Numbered from the stretch's first letter, positions 17,424-26,398 are shown. The stretch is DNA of 34,004 nucleotides from Lachnospiraceae bacterium (GCA_015057205.1 SVEW01000002.1:1-34004); one strand, 5' to 3'. Notes: generated by a model from the sequence alone, not told the origin. Translations and numbers: made by a program.

Positions 17424-17882
17424 TCATCTCAATGCCATCACATACACCTGGCAAGGATTCCGCTCATCCCACAAAGTCGGGAAAACTTCAAACTCCTTAA
17501 ACCCTAACGCTTTATAAAAACAATTCGTTCTGTCATAAACCTCATATTTTCCCATTTGCACCGTCTTCACCTGCATAAAAGAATACCCTGCATTCGTCGT
17601 AGCCTCCTTCGCCTTTGCAAAAAGCTCCTTACCTAGACCCTTTCTGTGATACTCCTTTTTTACACCCAAAACATGCAATTCCATGGTATCCTTCCCTGTT
17701 TCCATTAAACACAACATTCCAATCGGCTGCTTCCCATCGTAAGCTGCAAAACATCTGCATTCGGCACTCTCAGAAATGTATTCTTCTCTGGCTTCCGCGA
17801 TTCCGAACCACTCCGGCAAACTTTCCAGAATCAGGCGTGTTACACGCTTCTTTTCATCCAGATTCGTAATTTCCTTGACCAT
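17424..17882 (-). CDS. GNAT acetyltransferase
   Basis: LGVKKEYHRKGLGKELFAKAKEATTNAGYSFMQVKTV..FYKALGFKEFEVFPTLWDERNPCQVYVM. Confidence 0.92.
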   Translation of the reverse strand: MVKEITNLDEKKRVTRLILESLPEWFGIAEAREEYISESAECRCFAAYDGKQPIGMLCLMETGKDTMELHVLGVKKEYHRKGLGKELFAKAKEATTNAGYSFMQVKTVQMGKYEVYDRTNCFYKALGFKEFEVFPTLWDERNPCQVYVMALR

Positions 17883-17887
17883 CCTCT

Positions 17888-18328
17888 CTACTCCATAAAC
17901 TTACTCATCATCACAAAATTAGAAACCGGCAAAATCCCGGCTTTTGCGTAAAACCGCTTGTGTTCTTCATCATTCACACTGTTTAACTCAAGAATAGATG
18001 CCCCCTTCTCGCGTATTACCTTTTCCAGATGTTTCAAAAAATCGGTTCCGTAGCCCTTTCCCTGATTTCCCATAAAGATAACGATTTCTTCCAGAAAATA
18101 GCCCCGAATATCATCAAATTCTTTGAAATATCCCATTAGATATCCGGTGATATGCTCCTCAGAATCCAACTGCACCAAGCACATCGAATCTTCCATTGTC
18201 AGCACCTGATGGATTCTTTTATATGCTTTTTCATACGTCCAGCAACACTCTTCCACCGTGTTGTAATATTCTATGTTTTTTTCAACTACATACGGTAAAT
18301 CTTGCTCTGTCATTTTTCTATAATTCAT
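17888..18328 (-). CDS. GNAT acetyltransferase
   Basis: GNQGKGYGTDFLKHLEKVIREKGASILELNSVNDEEHKRFYAKAGILP. Confidence 0.9.
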   Translation of the reverse strand: MNYRKMTEQDLPYVVEKNIEYYNTVEECCWTYEKAYKRIHQVLTMEDSMCLVQLDSEEHITGYLMGYFKEFDDIRGYFLEEIVIFMGNQGKGYGTDFLKHLEKVIREKGASILELNSVNDEEHKRFYAKAGILPVSNFVMMSKFME

Positions 18329-18713
18329 TAGCCTGTAAATCCTCCATAAATTCCTCTATCAACGCGATATCGCGCATGTCTTTTTCACGCCCCAACTCCC
18401 GCTTCATTTCCACCATTCCCTTTAGGGTAATCGTGGAAAAACCTTCCACTTCCGTGACGGTATCTTTCAACCAGTTTTCGAAAATCTCAATATGTTCTCC
18501 ACAGCGGAACCACCGGTTTCCACTTTCCGTGTATTTGTAAAAATATCCGGCCTTTTCCAGTTCATCTGCCATCCGGCTACTGCAGCCTAAGTCAATGTCG
18601 GCGGTTTCTTCCTTGATTCCGTATAAGACCATAGCCGCTCCGGTAATCACCCAGAACTCCCTGCGGTCATAGGGAAATGTTTCCAGATGCTTGATTATTT
18701 CGCTTTTGTTCAT
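18318..18713 (-). CDS. Nucleotidyltransferase-superfamily-like protein
   Basis: MNKSEIIKHLETFPYDRREFWVITGAAMVLYGIKEETADIDLGCS; start chosen at 18713. Confidence 0.65.
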   Translation of the reverse strand: MNKSEIIKHLETFPYDRREFWVITGAAMVLYGIKEETADIDLGCSSRMADELEKAGYFYKYTESGNRWFRCGEHIEIFENWLKDTVTEVEGFSTITLKGMVEMKRELGREKDMRDIALIEEFMEDLQANEL

Positions 18714-18721
18714 GCTGTCCC

Positions 18722-19363
18722 TCACTTCATGTCCAAAACCCAATCTTTGATTTCCAACAAATCCGCCACTATACAGGTTTCCTTCCCGGTAGGCTCTACA
18801 ACGCTTCCCTTCGGAAGATACAAAATGCTCGAAATCCCTGCATTCTGCGCGCACTCCACATCCAACATCCGGTCTCCCACGTAAACCGTATCAGCTTGCG
18901 ACAAATTGTGTTTTGCCATCAAATACTGCAACGCCTCCGGGCTTGGTTTTCTTTCAAATCCGTCCGCGCCGGTGATAATATCCTCAAAAAAATCATATAG
19001 CCCGGTATTCTTAAGCACCGGCTCCGTCGAAGTTCCCCGATGGGTAAATACATAATTGCAAATCCCCTGCTCTTTCAGAAAAGCGAGGATTTCCGCTGCA
19101 TGAGGAATCGGACGAATCTTCTTTTTCTCCTGTTCGGAAATAGCGGAATAGGTATCTTTTAACACGTCAAAGGAAATGCCTGTTTCTTCCTCTGTTTTAC
19201 TGATAAAAGTGCGAACTGAAGTGGTCATCACTTCCTTCAAAATGTCGCCCTTATTCATGAGGATATGGTAGTGTTCATAGGTTTTGTATAAGCTTGCCAC
19301 GATCACCTCGTAGGAATCAAGCAGTGTCCCGTCCAAATCCCAGATAAACGCTGTTTTTCCCAT
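18722..19363 (-). CDS. HAD hydrolase (phosphoglycolate phosphatase-like)
   Basis: FIWDLDGTLLDSYEV..YVFTHRGTSTEPVLK..KPSPEALQYL..VYVGDRMLDVECAQNAG. Confidence 0.9.
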   Translation of the reverse strand: MGKTAFIWDLDGTLLDSYEVIVASLYKTYEHYHILMNKGDILKEVMTTSVRTFISKTEEETGISFDVLKDTYSAISEQEKKKIRPIPHAAEILAFLKEQGICNYVFTHRGTSTEPVLKNTGLYDFFEDIITGADGFERKPSPEALQYLMAKHNLSQADTVYVGDRMLDVECAQNAGISSILYLPKGSVVEPTGKETCIVADLLEIKDWVLDMK

Positions 19364-19366
19364 AGC

Positions 19367-19651
19367 TTACCTCCACATCCAGATAATCGTGTTTTCGGAC
19401 TGTGTCAATCCGAGCTTTTTCTGCAATGCCATAGCGTAGCCTTTTCGGCGGAACTTCGGCATCACGTGCAAAAGTCCAATGCTGCCCTCCAAGTGCTCCC
19501 CGACAAAGCCAGCCATTTCCGTATGATAATAGGCCACCTGGTAGCACTCCAGTTTTTCCGCAAACGCATCCTGCCTTTGTTCTATAATTTTCCCGGTTCC
19601 GCGCTGCAGCACCCGGTCAATATTTAAATTCTCAATTGCTTTCACGTCCAT
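19367..19651 (-). CDS. Short GNAT-like protein (probably truncated)
   Basis: HLEGSIGLLHVMPKFRRKGYAMALQKKLGLTQSENTIIWMWR; only 94 aa. Confidence 0.6.
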   Translation of the reverse strand: MDVKAIENLNIDRVLQRGTGKIIEQRQDAFAEKLECYQVAYYHTEMAGFVGEHLEGSIGLLHVMPKFRRKGYAMALQKKLGLTQSENTIIWMWR

Positions 19652-19668
19652 CCCTCAATCGCTCCCTT

Positions 19669-20199
19669 CTAACCCCTGTTCTTATTCGTCACATAAAGAT
19701 GCGCAACGCCAAACAGCACCGCAAATCCAATTAAAAGATAATGTCGCATGGTGATTCCGCAAAGCAAAAATACGCAAATCGGAATTACCGCCAGTGCTGT
19801 CTGTTTCCAATACGTCTTTTTGCAGAAAAACATAATCCAGATGATCCCGTAGGAAAGCAGCAAAAGGATGTTTCCAAACATATACACCACAAAAGCTTCC
19901 GCAGAGAAAAATCCCATTTTCTCAAAATTAAAAATCATAAAAATCATGCAGCCATAACGCCCCACCTGCTCCAAACAGTTCATCCATTTGTTCTTACATT
20001 GGTTCTGCTGCCCCTTCGCTTTTATCGCATAAATGATATTCGGAATCAGCAACAAAATTACGATGCATAATCCCCATACATTTGGCCAGCCCATCCCCAA
20101 TTTTCCTGCAAAAAATACCGTCGTTGGGCCATCGGCTCCTCCGCTACATAATATGCTAAATGACATACGTTTTTCCCTCCATCCAAATTCAAACTTCAA
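19669..20199 (-). CDS. Multi-pass membrane protein with GGADGPT N-terminal motif
   Basis: SILCSGGADGPTTVFFAGKLGMGWPN and several TM segments; likely start MSFSIL near 20166. Confidence 0.65.
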   Translation of the reverse strand: MKFEFGWREKRMSFSILCSGGADGPTTVFFAGKLGMGWPNVWGLCIVILLLIPNIIYAIKAKGQQNQCKNKWMNCLEQVGRYGCMIFMIFNFEKMGFFSAEAFVVYMFGNILLLLSYGIIWIMFFCKKTYWKQTALAVIPICVFLLCGITMRHYLLIGFAVLFGVAHLYVTNKNRG

Positions 20200-20260
20200 A
20201 TCTTAGTTTACCGAATTTTCACACAATTGGCAATAGAAATCTTGCCTGTCATCGCCCCTT

Positions 20261-20704
20261 CTAAAATTCAATTTCTCCCGGAGTCCCCGGATACGGCACC
20301 ACGTCACGAATATTGTCCACACCGGTGATGTAGCGCATCAACCGCTCCGTTCCCAGCCCAAAACCGCTGTGCGGCGCGCTTCCGTAGCGACGCAAATCGC
20401 AATACCAGTCATAATCCGTTTCGGAAAGTCCACACTCACGGATGCGGGTAAGCAACTTCTCTAATCGTTCTTCACGCTGACTTCCTCCCACAATTTCGCC
20501 AATCTGCGGGAAAAGAAGGTCGGTCGCCGCCGGAAGGGTAAAGATTTTCTCGGATTTCATTAAAAGGTCAATGGCTTCTTTATAGGTAATTCGCGCAAAT
20601 TTCTGGGAAACTGTTTTTTGCAATTTTTCCAGTAATCCCGGTTCCACAAACTTGTCAAAAAAGGCCAACTCCTCCGATGCCTCCTTCATGCAGTAGGAAA
20701 TCAC
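20261..20704 (-). pseudogene. Truncated asparaginyl-tRNA synthetase with internal deletion
   Basis: [33 protein letters not shown] and [47 protein letters not shown]-terminal half and a central block absent. Confidence 0.75.
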
Positions 20705-20769
20705 GCTTTTGCAAAAGCTTTCGAAAGTGTTGTTCCGTCATTTGTTCCATAGCTTTTTTCTCCTTATTT

Positions 20770-20873
20770 TGGTGTCGTCCTCTCACTAAGGCTCCAGTTC
20801 CTGTCGCCTAGTGTTTGGACGTGGCTCGCACTAACCTCACCAGCGCCCTTTAGGCTAGCTTCGCTAAGTGTTC
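20770..20873 (-). ncRNA. Structured leader-like region upstream of the asnS remnant
   Basis: Stem-loops TAGC-gaa-GCTA, GCGCT-ggtgaggtt-AGTGC, and ACGTCC-aaa-CACTAGGC..GCC-t-TAGTG-aga-GGACG. Confidence 0.35.
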
Positions 20874-20875
20874 TG

Positions 20876-20915
20876 CACAAAAAGACCACATTTTTCCAAC
20901 GAAAAAATGTGGTCT
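20876..20915 (-). terminator. Intrinsic terminator, 13-bp stem
   Basis: Minus strand AGACCACATTTTT-tcgttgg-AAAAATGTGGTCT-TTTTG. Confidence 0.85.
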
Positions 20916-20931
20916 CACTTTCTAAAAAATT

Positions 20932-20978
20932 CCAAAAGAAAAACCACAGCCGAAAGGCATCTGCCAATCGCTGTGGTT
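20932..20978 (-). terminator. Second intrinsic terminator
   Basis: Minus strand AACCACAGC..GCTGTGGTT-TTTCTTTT. Confidence 0.75.
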
Positions 20979-21006
20979 CGCAATTGACGATGCCTAAATA
21001 TTATTA

Positions 21007-21111
21007 TTATTTGATAACAATACGTAATAGCTCATCTTTCAGAATTTCTCCCTTGTATGCCATGACCTGTGTCGCATATGCCTGCGTCGGTCGAATCAGT
21101 TTTAATGTCAT
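21007..21111 (-). pseudogene. GNAT deletion remnant (34 aa)
   Basis: MTLKLIRPTQAYATQVMAYKGEILKDELLRIVIK* matches N-term MSVKLIRPTQDYAKQVMKYKEEMLAN of the GNAT at 27466-27999. Confidence 0.7.
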
Positions 21112-21130
21112 TTTCTTTCATCCTCTCTCG

Positions 21131-21901
21131 TTATCGCCGTTTTTTCATAATCTCAAGCATATGGTTACCCGCAAACTTGCGAGCCTCATCCTTATAACGC
21201 AAGATACGAACTCTGCGCATTGCAGGATTTACATATACCCCCATGCTCTCTAAGCGCTCCGACATATAGGCCTGCTTGGATTGGATATCCTGCTTTATGG
21301 AAACGGTTCGCTGCACGGCATTATCCACGATGTTTTCCATGTTTTTGTTAAAGGACTCTTCCACGCGAATTACCATGCGGTCAAAATGCAAAAGCGCCGT
21401 TACGGTCAACGTCGTATCCATGATAAAAACCGCCACCCCGACAAGTGCCCAGAATTCCATCCAAATTGGCGCCACGCGGTCCACCATTTTTTCTGAAAAA
21501 GGGGCAATCGCATACACCACCAGTAATCCGCCGAAGCCGAATCCCAGACTGGTAAAAAGGCTGATTCTTCCATGCAAATTCAAGGGCAAATTGCTGTAAT
21601 CCCACCATAACGCATGAAACGTTTTCTCCAAAGCCCAGGAAGTGACATATTCCAAAACCGCACTTCCCACCACGGATACCACAAAAATCTGCCATGGCAC
21701 AATCGATGCGCCGGATGCTTCGACCGCTCTGACCACCAGGGAAATTGCCACTGCGCCCACTCCGTAAATCGGGCAGGCCGGTCCATATAAGAACCCGCGA
21801 TTTTCCCATTTTCCGCCTTTTACCGTGCAATAGATGGTCTCGTAAATCCATCCCATGCAGCAATACACAATAAACAAGCATACATAACGACTAATCCACA
21901 T
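21131..21901 (-). CDS. Putative ABC-transporter type IV (CmpB-like) membrane protein
   Basis: GWIYETIYCTVKGGKWENRGFLYGPACPIYGVG motif, multiple TMs. Confidence 0.85.
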   Translation of the reverse strand: MWISRYVCLFIVYCCMGWIYETIYCTVKGGKWENRGFLYGPACPIYGVGAVAISLVVRAVEASGASIVPWQIFVVSVVGSAVLEYVTSWALEKTFHALWWDYSNLPLNLHGRISLFTSLGFGFGGLLVVYAIAPFSEKMVDRVAPIWMEFWALVGVAVFIMDTTLTVTALLHFDRMVIRVEESFNKNMENIVDNAVQRTVSIKQDIQSKQAYMSERLESMGVYVNPAMRRVRILRYKDEARKFAGNHMLEIMKKRR

Positions 21902-22379
21902 CTTTTTTTCTCCTATTCAGAATCGTCTCCCTTGTGGAAACCAGTTTATCTGCCATACATACCAGCCAGGCCTCGCGACTCTTGGGAATCGTTTTTAACG
22001 TCAACGGCCACATATGGCTTTCGATGACCTGTTGTATTTCCGCTTCAACATGCAAAAGCTCCTTTGCATTCTCGCTGGCACGCTTCGGATGGGAAAAGCC
22101 ATGCAAATGATGACTTCCATCCCCTTCATAATGCCAATCATACAGGTAAAAATCATGCAGCATCGCGCCTTTTACAAGCACCTGCTCATCGGCCTTCAAA
22201 TGTAATTTTTTGTTTAAATGATAGCTTAATTTGGCAACATTTACGCAGTGTTCATAGGTGGATACCGTTCCATGCTGAATGTACTTCTTCATCTCCTGCA
22301 CATGCTTATCCTCTTGCATGGCTCCCAGAATCGCATTGACTGCGCGCTTGTCATTTTTCCATTTTTCCTTACTTCGCAT
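21891..22379 (-). CDS. HD-domain phosphohydrolase
   Basis: YEHCVNVAKLSYHLNKKL..GAMLHDFYLYDWH..VIESHMWPL. Confidence 0.85.
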   Translation of the reverse strand: MRSKEKWKNDKRAVNAILGAMQEDKHVQEMKKYIQHGTVSTYEHCVNVAKLSYHLNKKLHLKADEQVLVKGAMLHDFYLYDWHYEGDGSHHLHGFSHPKRASENAKELLHVEAEIQQVIESHMWPLTLKTIPKSREAWLVCMADKLVSTRETILNRRKKDVD

Positions 22380-22708
22380 AATGAACCCTTTCCTAACCTC
22401 GTTCACTGGTACAAATAATCATGCGCCCCTTCACCGTCAAAGCGCCCAAGATTTTCCGGATAGCAAGCATTGCAATCACCTTCTTAATCAAAAAAATCCT
22501 CTATGAAATTCATTTTATCATAGAAGACCTTACTTTTTCAATTCGCAAATATCTACCTATCAAATAACTAATATGAGCAAATACCCTTTGTTCAGAGACT
22601 CATTATAAAGGTATAATTTAGACGTTCCATCGTAGTCTCCGCACTGTAAGTACCGATACTTGGTTCCTTCCGCTTCCTTGAGCGCAGTAATCTGCTTACG
22701 CAACCCTA

Positions 22709-23287
22709 CTATTTCTGCGCATGCTCCTCCTTTACATTTAAGGCCAACCCACATAGTTGCACACCATCCCACTCATATAATTCTGTCAATTCATCCGTTT
22801 CTGCATTGTAATGGTAAAGAATGCATGGATTCCACAAATTCACATTAAGCTCAACAAAAGCAAAATACTGTCCCGCATCAACAATCGCCGTAAAGCCGTA
22901 AATATCGTGTTCCGTTTTTTCCGAAATTTTCCTCATCATGGCTTTTACCTTTGCATCTGCTTTTACTTTCTTCCCCTCCGCATCCAACATCTTCGTCGCC
23001 TTTAATGTAACAACAATCCTTCCATTCACAATATCGGATGAAAAATCACCGGCCACCCCTTGCAAAACCTCTGCTTTATCCGGCACAAACGAAGCCGTCT
23101 CCTTCAGTCTTCCATTATCTGTGACCACAAAATAATGCTCTTTCCCATCCTTCGAATCCAGTATCTTTACTTTTACAACTGGCTTTCCAGCTCTTGCATA
23201 CCACAGCGTCGCGGCGGAACTAACAATTATAATTAGACACAAAAGCAAGAAAATTTTTCTCTTTTTCCCTTTCAGCATACCCATCAC
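22709..23287 (-). CDS. Membrane-anchored/secreted hypothetical protein
   Basis: N-terminal TM KIFLLLCLIIIVSSAATLWYA followed by soluble region. Confidence 0.65.
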   Translation of the reverse strand: MMGMLKGKKRKIFLLLCLIIIVSSAATLWYARAGKPVVKVKILDSKDGKEHYFVVTDNGRLKETASFVPDKAEVLQGVAGDFSSDIVNGRIVVTLKATKMLDAEGKKVKADAKVKAMMRKISEKTEHDIYGFTAIVDAGQYFAFVELNVNLWNPCILYHYNAETDELTELYEWDGVQLCGLALNVKEEHAQK

Positions 23288-23310
23288 TCCTCATTCTTCT
23301 CATTGCCGGG

Positions 23311-23514
23311 CTAATATTCCAACAAATCTCCCGGCTGACACTGCAGCACTTCACACAACTTTATCAGCGTGGACATTTTGATTGCCTTAGCCTTTCCATT
23401 TTTCAAAATTGACATATTGGCGATGGTAATTCCCACCCGGTCCGCCAACTCCGTCACGCTCATTTTCCGCTTCGCAAGCATTACATCAATGCGAAAAACA
23501 ATGTTTCCTTCCAT
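23311..23514 (-). CDS. XRE-family HTH regulator, paralogue of 5139-5384
   Basis: MEGNIVFRIDVMLAKRKMSVTELADRVGITIANMSILKNGKAKAIKMSTLIKLCEVLQCQPGDLLEY. Confidence 0.9.
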   Translation of the reverse strand: MEGNIVFRIDVMLAKRKMSVTELADRVGITIANMSILKNGKAKAIKMSTLIKLCEVLQCQPGDLLEY

Positions 23515-23525
23515 ATCGGCACCTC

Positions 23526-23714
23526 CTATATGGTAAGCTCGTTTTCTTCTTTGAGTTCTGCTGCCTTATACACCAGATGAGACAGGGCCGCTGCCGCAAC
23601 GCCAATCGCAATTCCGACAAAATCTACAACCAATGATCCCAAAAGCACGCCCGGATGACTCCTATTCAGTGCCACCTTTTTTTCTACTATAGTCCTACTC
23701 TTATTGTTTGTCAA
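23526..23714 (-). pseudogene. Truncated DUF2975 (C-terminal third only)
   Basis: LNRSHPGVLLGSLVVDFVGIAIGVAAAALSHLVYKAAELKEENELTI vs LNLSHPGVMLASLMVDVVGIAIGVATAALSHLVYKAAEMKEENDYTI in the intact copy. Confidence 0.8.
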
Positions 23715-24091
23715 CTATAATTTATTGTATATCGATAAATAGTTTTCGTATTGCATCAAATAGCGGCGAATAGTTGCTAAATAGTAGCCCGAGAGGCTAT
23801 ATATCGTCATTGCTAGCCCTTTTTCCCCCTTTTACATTGTCAAAAAATTGCTGGACTTTATTTTTACGTGCCGTCCGGATAATTCAAACGGTTTTGAACG
23901 TAGTCAAAAAAAGTTGGTTACCTTCAAAAGTCGTTGATTTGTTTGAATGGACCGTAAATCGCTCTGTTCACGGATGGGTGATTACGTGCCATCAAGCCAA
24001 AATCAATTAATACGATGGTAGTCTACTCCTTACAAAACCGAAAATGCTACGTGCAAACAATGCAAAATTCTATGATCTGAAGGTAAAAATA

Positions 24092-24170
24092 AAATCCGGA
24101 AATTTTTGACTACGTGCAAAAATATAAAAACTAGCCTAGTGCACGTAATAGCCATAAAATTTCCGGATTT
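24092..24170. repeat. Nested inverted repeat element
   Basis: Outer perfect 15-bp arms AAATCCGGAAATTTT (24092-24106)/AAAATTTCCGGATTT (24156-24170); inner 7-bp arms TACGTGC (24111-24117)/GCACGTA (24141-24147). Confidence 0.85.
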
Positions 24171-24546
24171 GTGCACAAAAATGGTAAAATAATCGCACCA
24201 TCCGATACACCCTATCAATTATTTTTTCATCTCGCATCTTTATAACTACATTCTCCTTTATGACATGGTCCTCCTCGCCGACTTGATACATCAGGAAGAA
24301 ACGTGATGTCACATAATCCCCTTGCCGTCTTGCGTCAAATACGTTGACACTTCTCAGCTTTACAGGACCTTCCAATAAAATTTCATTTTTGGAAACAGTG
24401 GACGTAATCATTTTCTCCGTTTCCTGCTGATACTCCTGCAACACCTTCCCTATCCCTCCCTCGCGCTGATACCGGGCGATACTTTCCGCCTTAACCGGAA
24501 CCGTTTTTTCCATAGCAAACATCGTATGCTGCTGCCCGCTCTGCAT
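24136..24546 (-). CDS. Hypothetical protein, possibly 3' part of a frameshifted gene
   Basis: ORF overlapping 24491-24730; see findings. Confidence 0.5.
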   Translation of the reverse strand: MQSGQQHTMFAMEKTVPVKAESIARYQREGGIGKVLQEYQQETEKMITSTVSKNEILLEGPVKLRSVNVFDARRQGDYVTSRFFLMYQVGEEDHVIKENVVIKMRDEKIIDRVYRMVRLFYHFCAQIRKFYGYYVH

Positions 24547-24730
24547 TCAGCTGTTTTAGCACCATCCATTCCATGTAGGTCGCGGTCCCCTCGATTTCTT
24601 CTACACATCGCTCATATTGCGTCTCATAAGAAAAAATTTCGAAGGCTCCGTCCTCCTTTAATTTTGCAAAAAACAACTCCGTCATCTTCAAGGCATACCC
24701 CTTTTTCCCTCCACTTTCTTCTATCTTCAT
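24491..24730 (-). CDS. Hypothetical protein, possibly 5' part of a frameshifted gene
   Basis: MKIEESGGKKGYALKMTELFFAKLKEDGAFEIFSYETQYERCVEEIEGTATYMEWMVLKQLNAERAAAYDVCYGKNGSG. Confidence 0.5.
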   Translation of the reverse strand: MKIEESGGKKGYALKMTELFFAKLKEDGAFEIFSYETQYERCVEEIEGTATYMEWMVLKQLNAERAAAYDVCYGKNGSG

Positions 24731-24785
24731 GCCTTATAGGCAATCGCCCATGCATCACATGAGCAATCGCCTACGTAGCATTCCA

Positions 24786-25877
24786 TTATTCTTTCGTTTT
24801 CTCTACCCATTCTGTCCAGCGGGAATCCGCCTGCATTTCTGCCAAAACGTTTTCTCTCTTTGGAACATCCCACCAGGGCCAAAGCTCCGGCAGTTCCGCA
24901 CAAAACGCTTTTTCTTCCAACTGATCCAACTGCTTCGCATAGGCAAGCGCTGTATCCAGTGCCAGGAAAGCCTCCTCTTTTTTCTCGGCACGCCACAGAT
25001 AATAGGAACGGAGCATCTGGATGCAGGCCAATAGACCAAAATCTTTTCCGTAATGATGATCCGGTAAAATCTGTGCAAACAAGCCTTCCGCATTTTGGAG
25101 ACGTTCTGCCGCCATAATCGGCGGAATCGTTGTATCATCCAAAACGATATGGACCATCAAATCTGCGCTTTGCTGCACCGTTGCCCAAAGCGCCTCTCGC
25201 ATTGCATCAATGGCCTCTTTTCCATCATATGCCTGGATGCGAAGAAATGGCCTGGATGCTGTCAACTCCGGTGCCGACTCTGCTAAACGCAAGGCTTTCT
25301 CATGCTCTCCGGTATTTTTATAAAGCTGTGACAGTTCCTCTATCGTCTTTTGGCGTAGCTCCCCACTTGGAAGTGATAATAGAAGCTTCTCATAAATCTT
25401 GATTGCTTCCTGCCATTCAGGGTAGGTTTTGTGTTTTGCGGTGTCATACACGCTGTATCCGTCGTCTCCAACGATATGAAATTCCCCATGTCGTACATAG
25501 CCGGCGTTAAAAAGAACCGAAGCAAGGTCAAGGGTCAGCTTCTCATTGCCCGGAAATTCAATCAGGGCTTCCCTCGCAAGGGAAATGCATTCCTCCATGC
25601 AGACATCATTTCCGTTGTTCTGATGGTTCATTTCATGAATCTTTTTTGCAAGGGCATTCACCTTTTTCTCCCGCTCGTTGTCATATCCAAACAGTTCATC
25701 AATGGAAACGCCAAAATAATTTGCAATGGACGGGATCATTCCCATGTCCGGATAGCAGATTTCCTTTTCCCATCGGGACACTGCCTGTGCCGTTACGCCA
25801 AGCTCGGATGCCAACACATCCTGTGTTCTTCCGTCTCTCAGACGAAGTTCTTTAATTCTTTCTCCTAATTTGATCAT
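24786..25877 (-). CDS. XRE-family HTH protein with TPR-like C-terminal region
   Basis: RIKELRLRDGRTQDVLASELGVTAQAVSRWEKEICYPDMGMIPSIANYFGVSIDELFGYD. Confidence 0.9.
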   Translation of the reverse strand: MIKLGERIKELRLRDGRTQDVLASELGVTAQAVSRWEKEICYPDMGMIPSIANYFGVSIDELFGYDNEREKKVNALAKKIHEMNHQNNGNDVCMEECISLAREALIEFPGNEKLTLDLASVLFNAGYVRHGEFHIVGDDGYSVYDTAKHKTYPEWQEAIKIYEKLLLSLPSGELRQKTIEELSQLYKNTGEHEKALRLAESAPELTASRPFLRIQAYDGKEAIDAMREALWATVQQSADLMVHIVLDDTTIPPIMAAERLQNAEGLFAQILPDHHYGKDFGLLACIQMLRSYYLWRAEKKEEAFLALDTALAYAKQLDQLEEKAFCAELPELWPWWDVPKRENVLAEMQADSRWTEWVEKTKE

Positions 25878-25991
25878 TGCTTTGCTCCTTCTTTTTCGTT
25901 TTCCACCGGTGTAACTTCATTATACGGTGTGCAGTGGAGCGTTTCAATTATCAATCTGTTGTTTTCTTTTCAACCTTCTGTTTAGTTCCTT

Positions 25992-26384
25992 TTAAATCCA
26001 CCACTCCGGCGTCAACTCACCTAAAGTCACGATTTTTTCCTTCTCATAATCAAGCATAATCTCCACATTCTGATATCTGCCCGGCATGAGCTGTGTCATA
26101 AATTCTCTGCAGGCGCCGCAGGGAGCCGCGGTGGTTCCGTCCGGCATGAGAGCCAACACCCGGCGAATCTCATGTTCCCCTTCGGTAATCATGTGAAACA
26201 TGGCATTGCGCTCCGCACAAATCCCAAGGGTGCAGGCGGTATCCACACATACACCGGTGTAAATTCTGCCGCTTGCAGCTTCAATCGCCGCCGCTACGCC
26301 ACCAGCCTCGATTCGTTCCGAAATCTCCCGCGGATTTTGCACCGCTTTTGCCGCATTATATAACTCTGTCCAAATCTTTTCCAT
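25992..26384 (-). CDS. Cytidine deaminase-family protein
   Basis: CAERNAMF and PCGACREFM zinc-binding motifs. Confidence 0.9.
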   Translation of the reverse strand: MEKIWTELYNAAKAVQNPREISERIEAGGVAAAIEAASGRIYTGVCVDTACTLGICAERNAMFHMITEGEHEIRRVLALMPDGTTAAPCGACREFMTQLMPGRYQNVEIMLDYEKEKIVTLGELTPEWWI

Positions 26385-26398
26385 ACTGTTTTCCTCTC

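Noticed and set aside
17221-17454. ORF 17221-17454 (77 aa)
   Set aside because: Translated from the structured repeat segment; no protein-like features.
20770-20873. Canonical T-box riboswitch for asnS
   Set aside because: No AGGGTGGNACCGCG T-box sequence is visible, and the terminators lie before, not after, the structured region; kept only as a structured leader candidate.
24500-24520. A AAA AAC heptamer as a programmed -1 frameshift site in the 24491-24730 ORF
   Set aside because: The downstream ORF needs a +1 (or -2) change, not -1, and no stimulatory structure is evident; a homopolymer indel is simpler.
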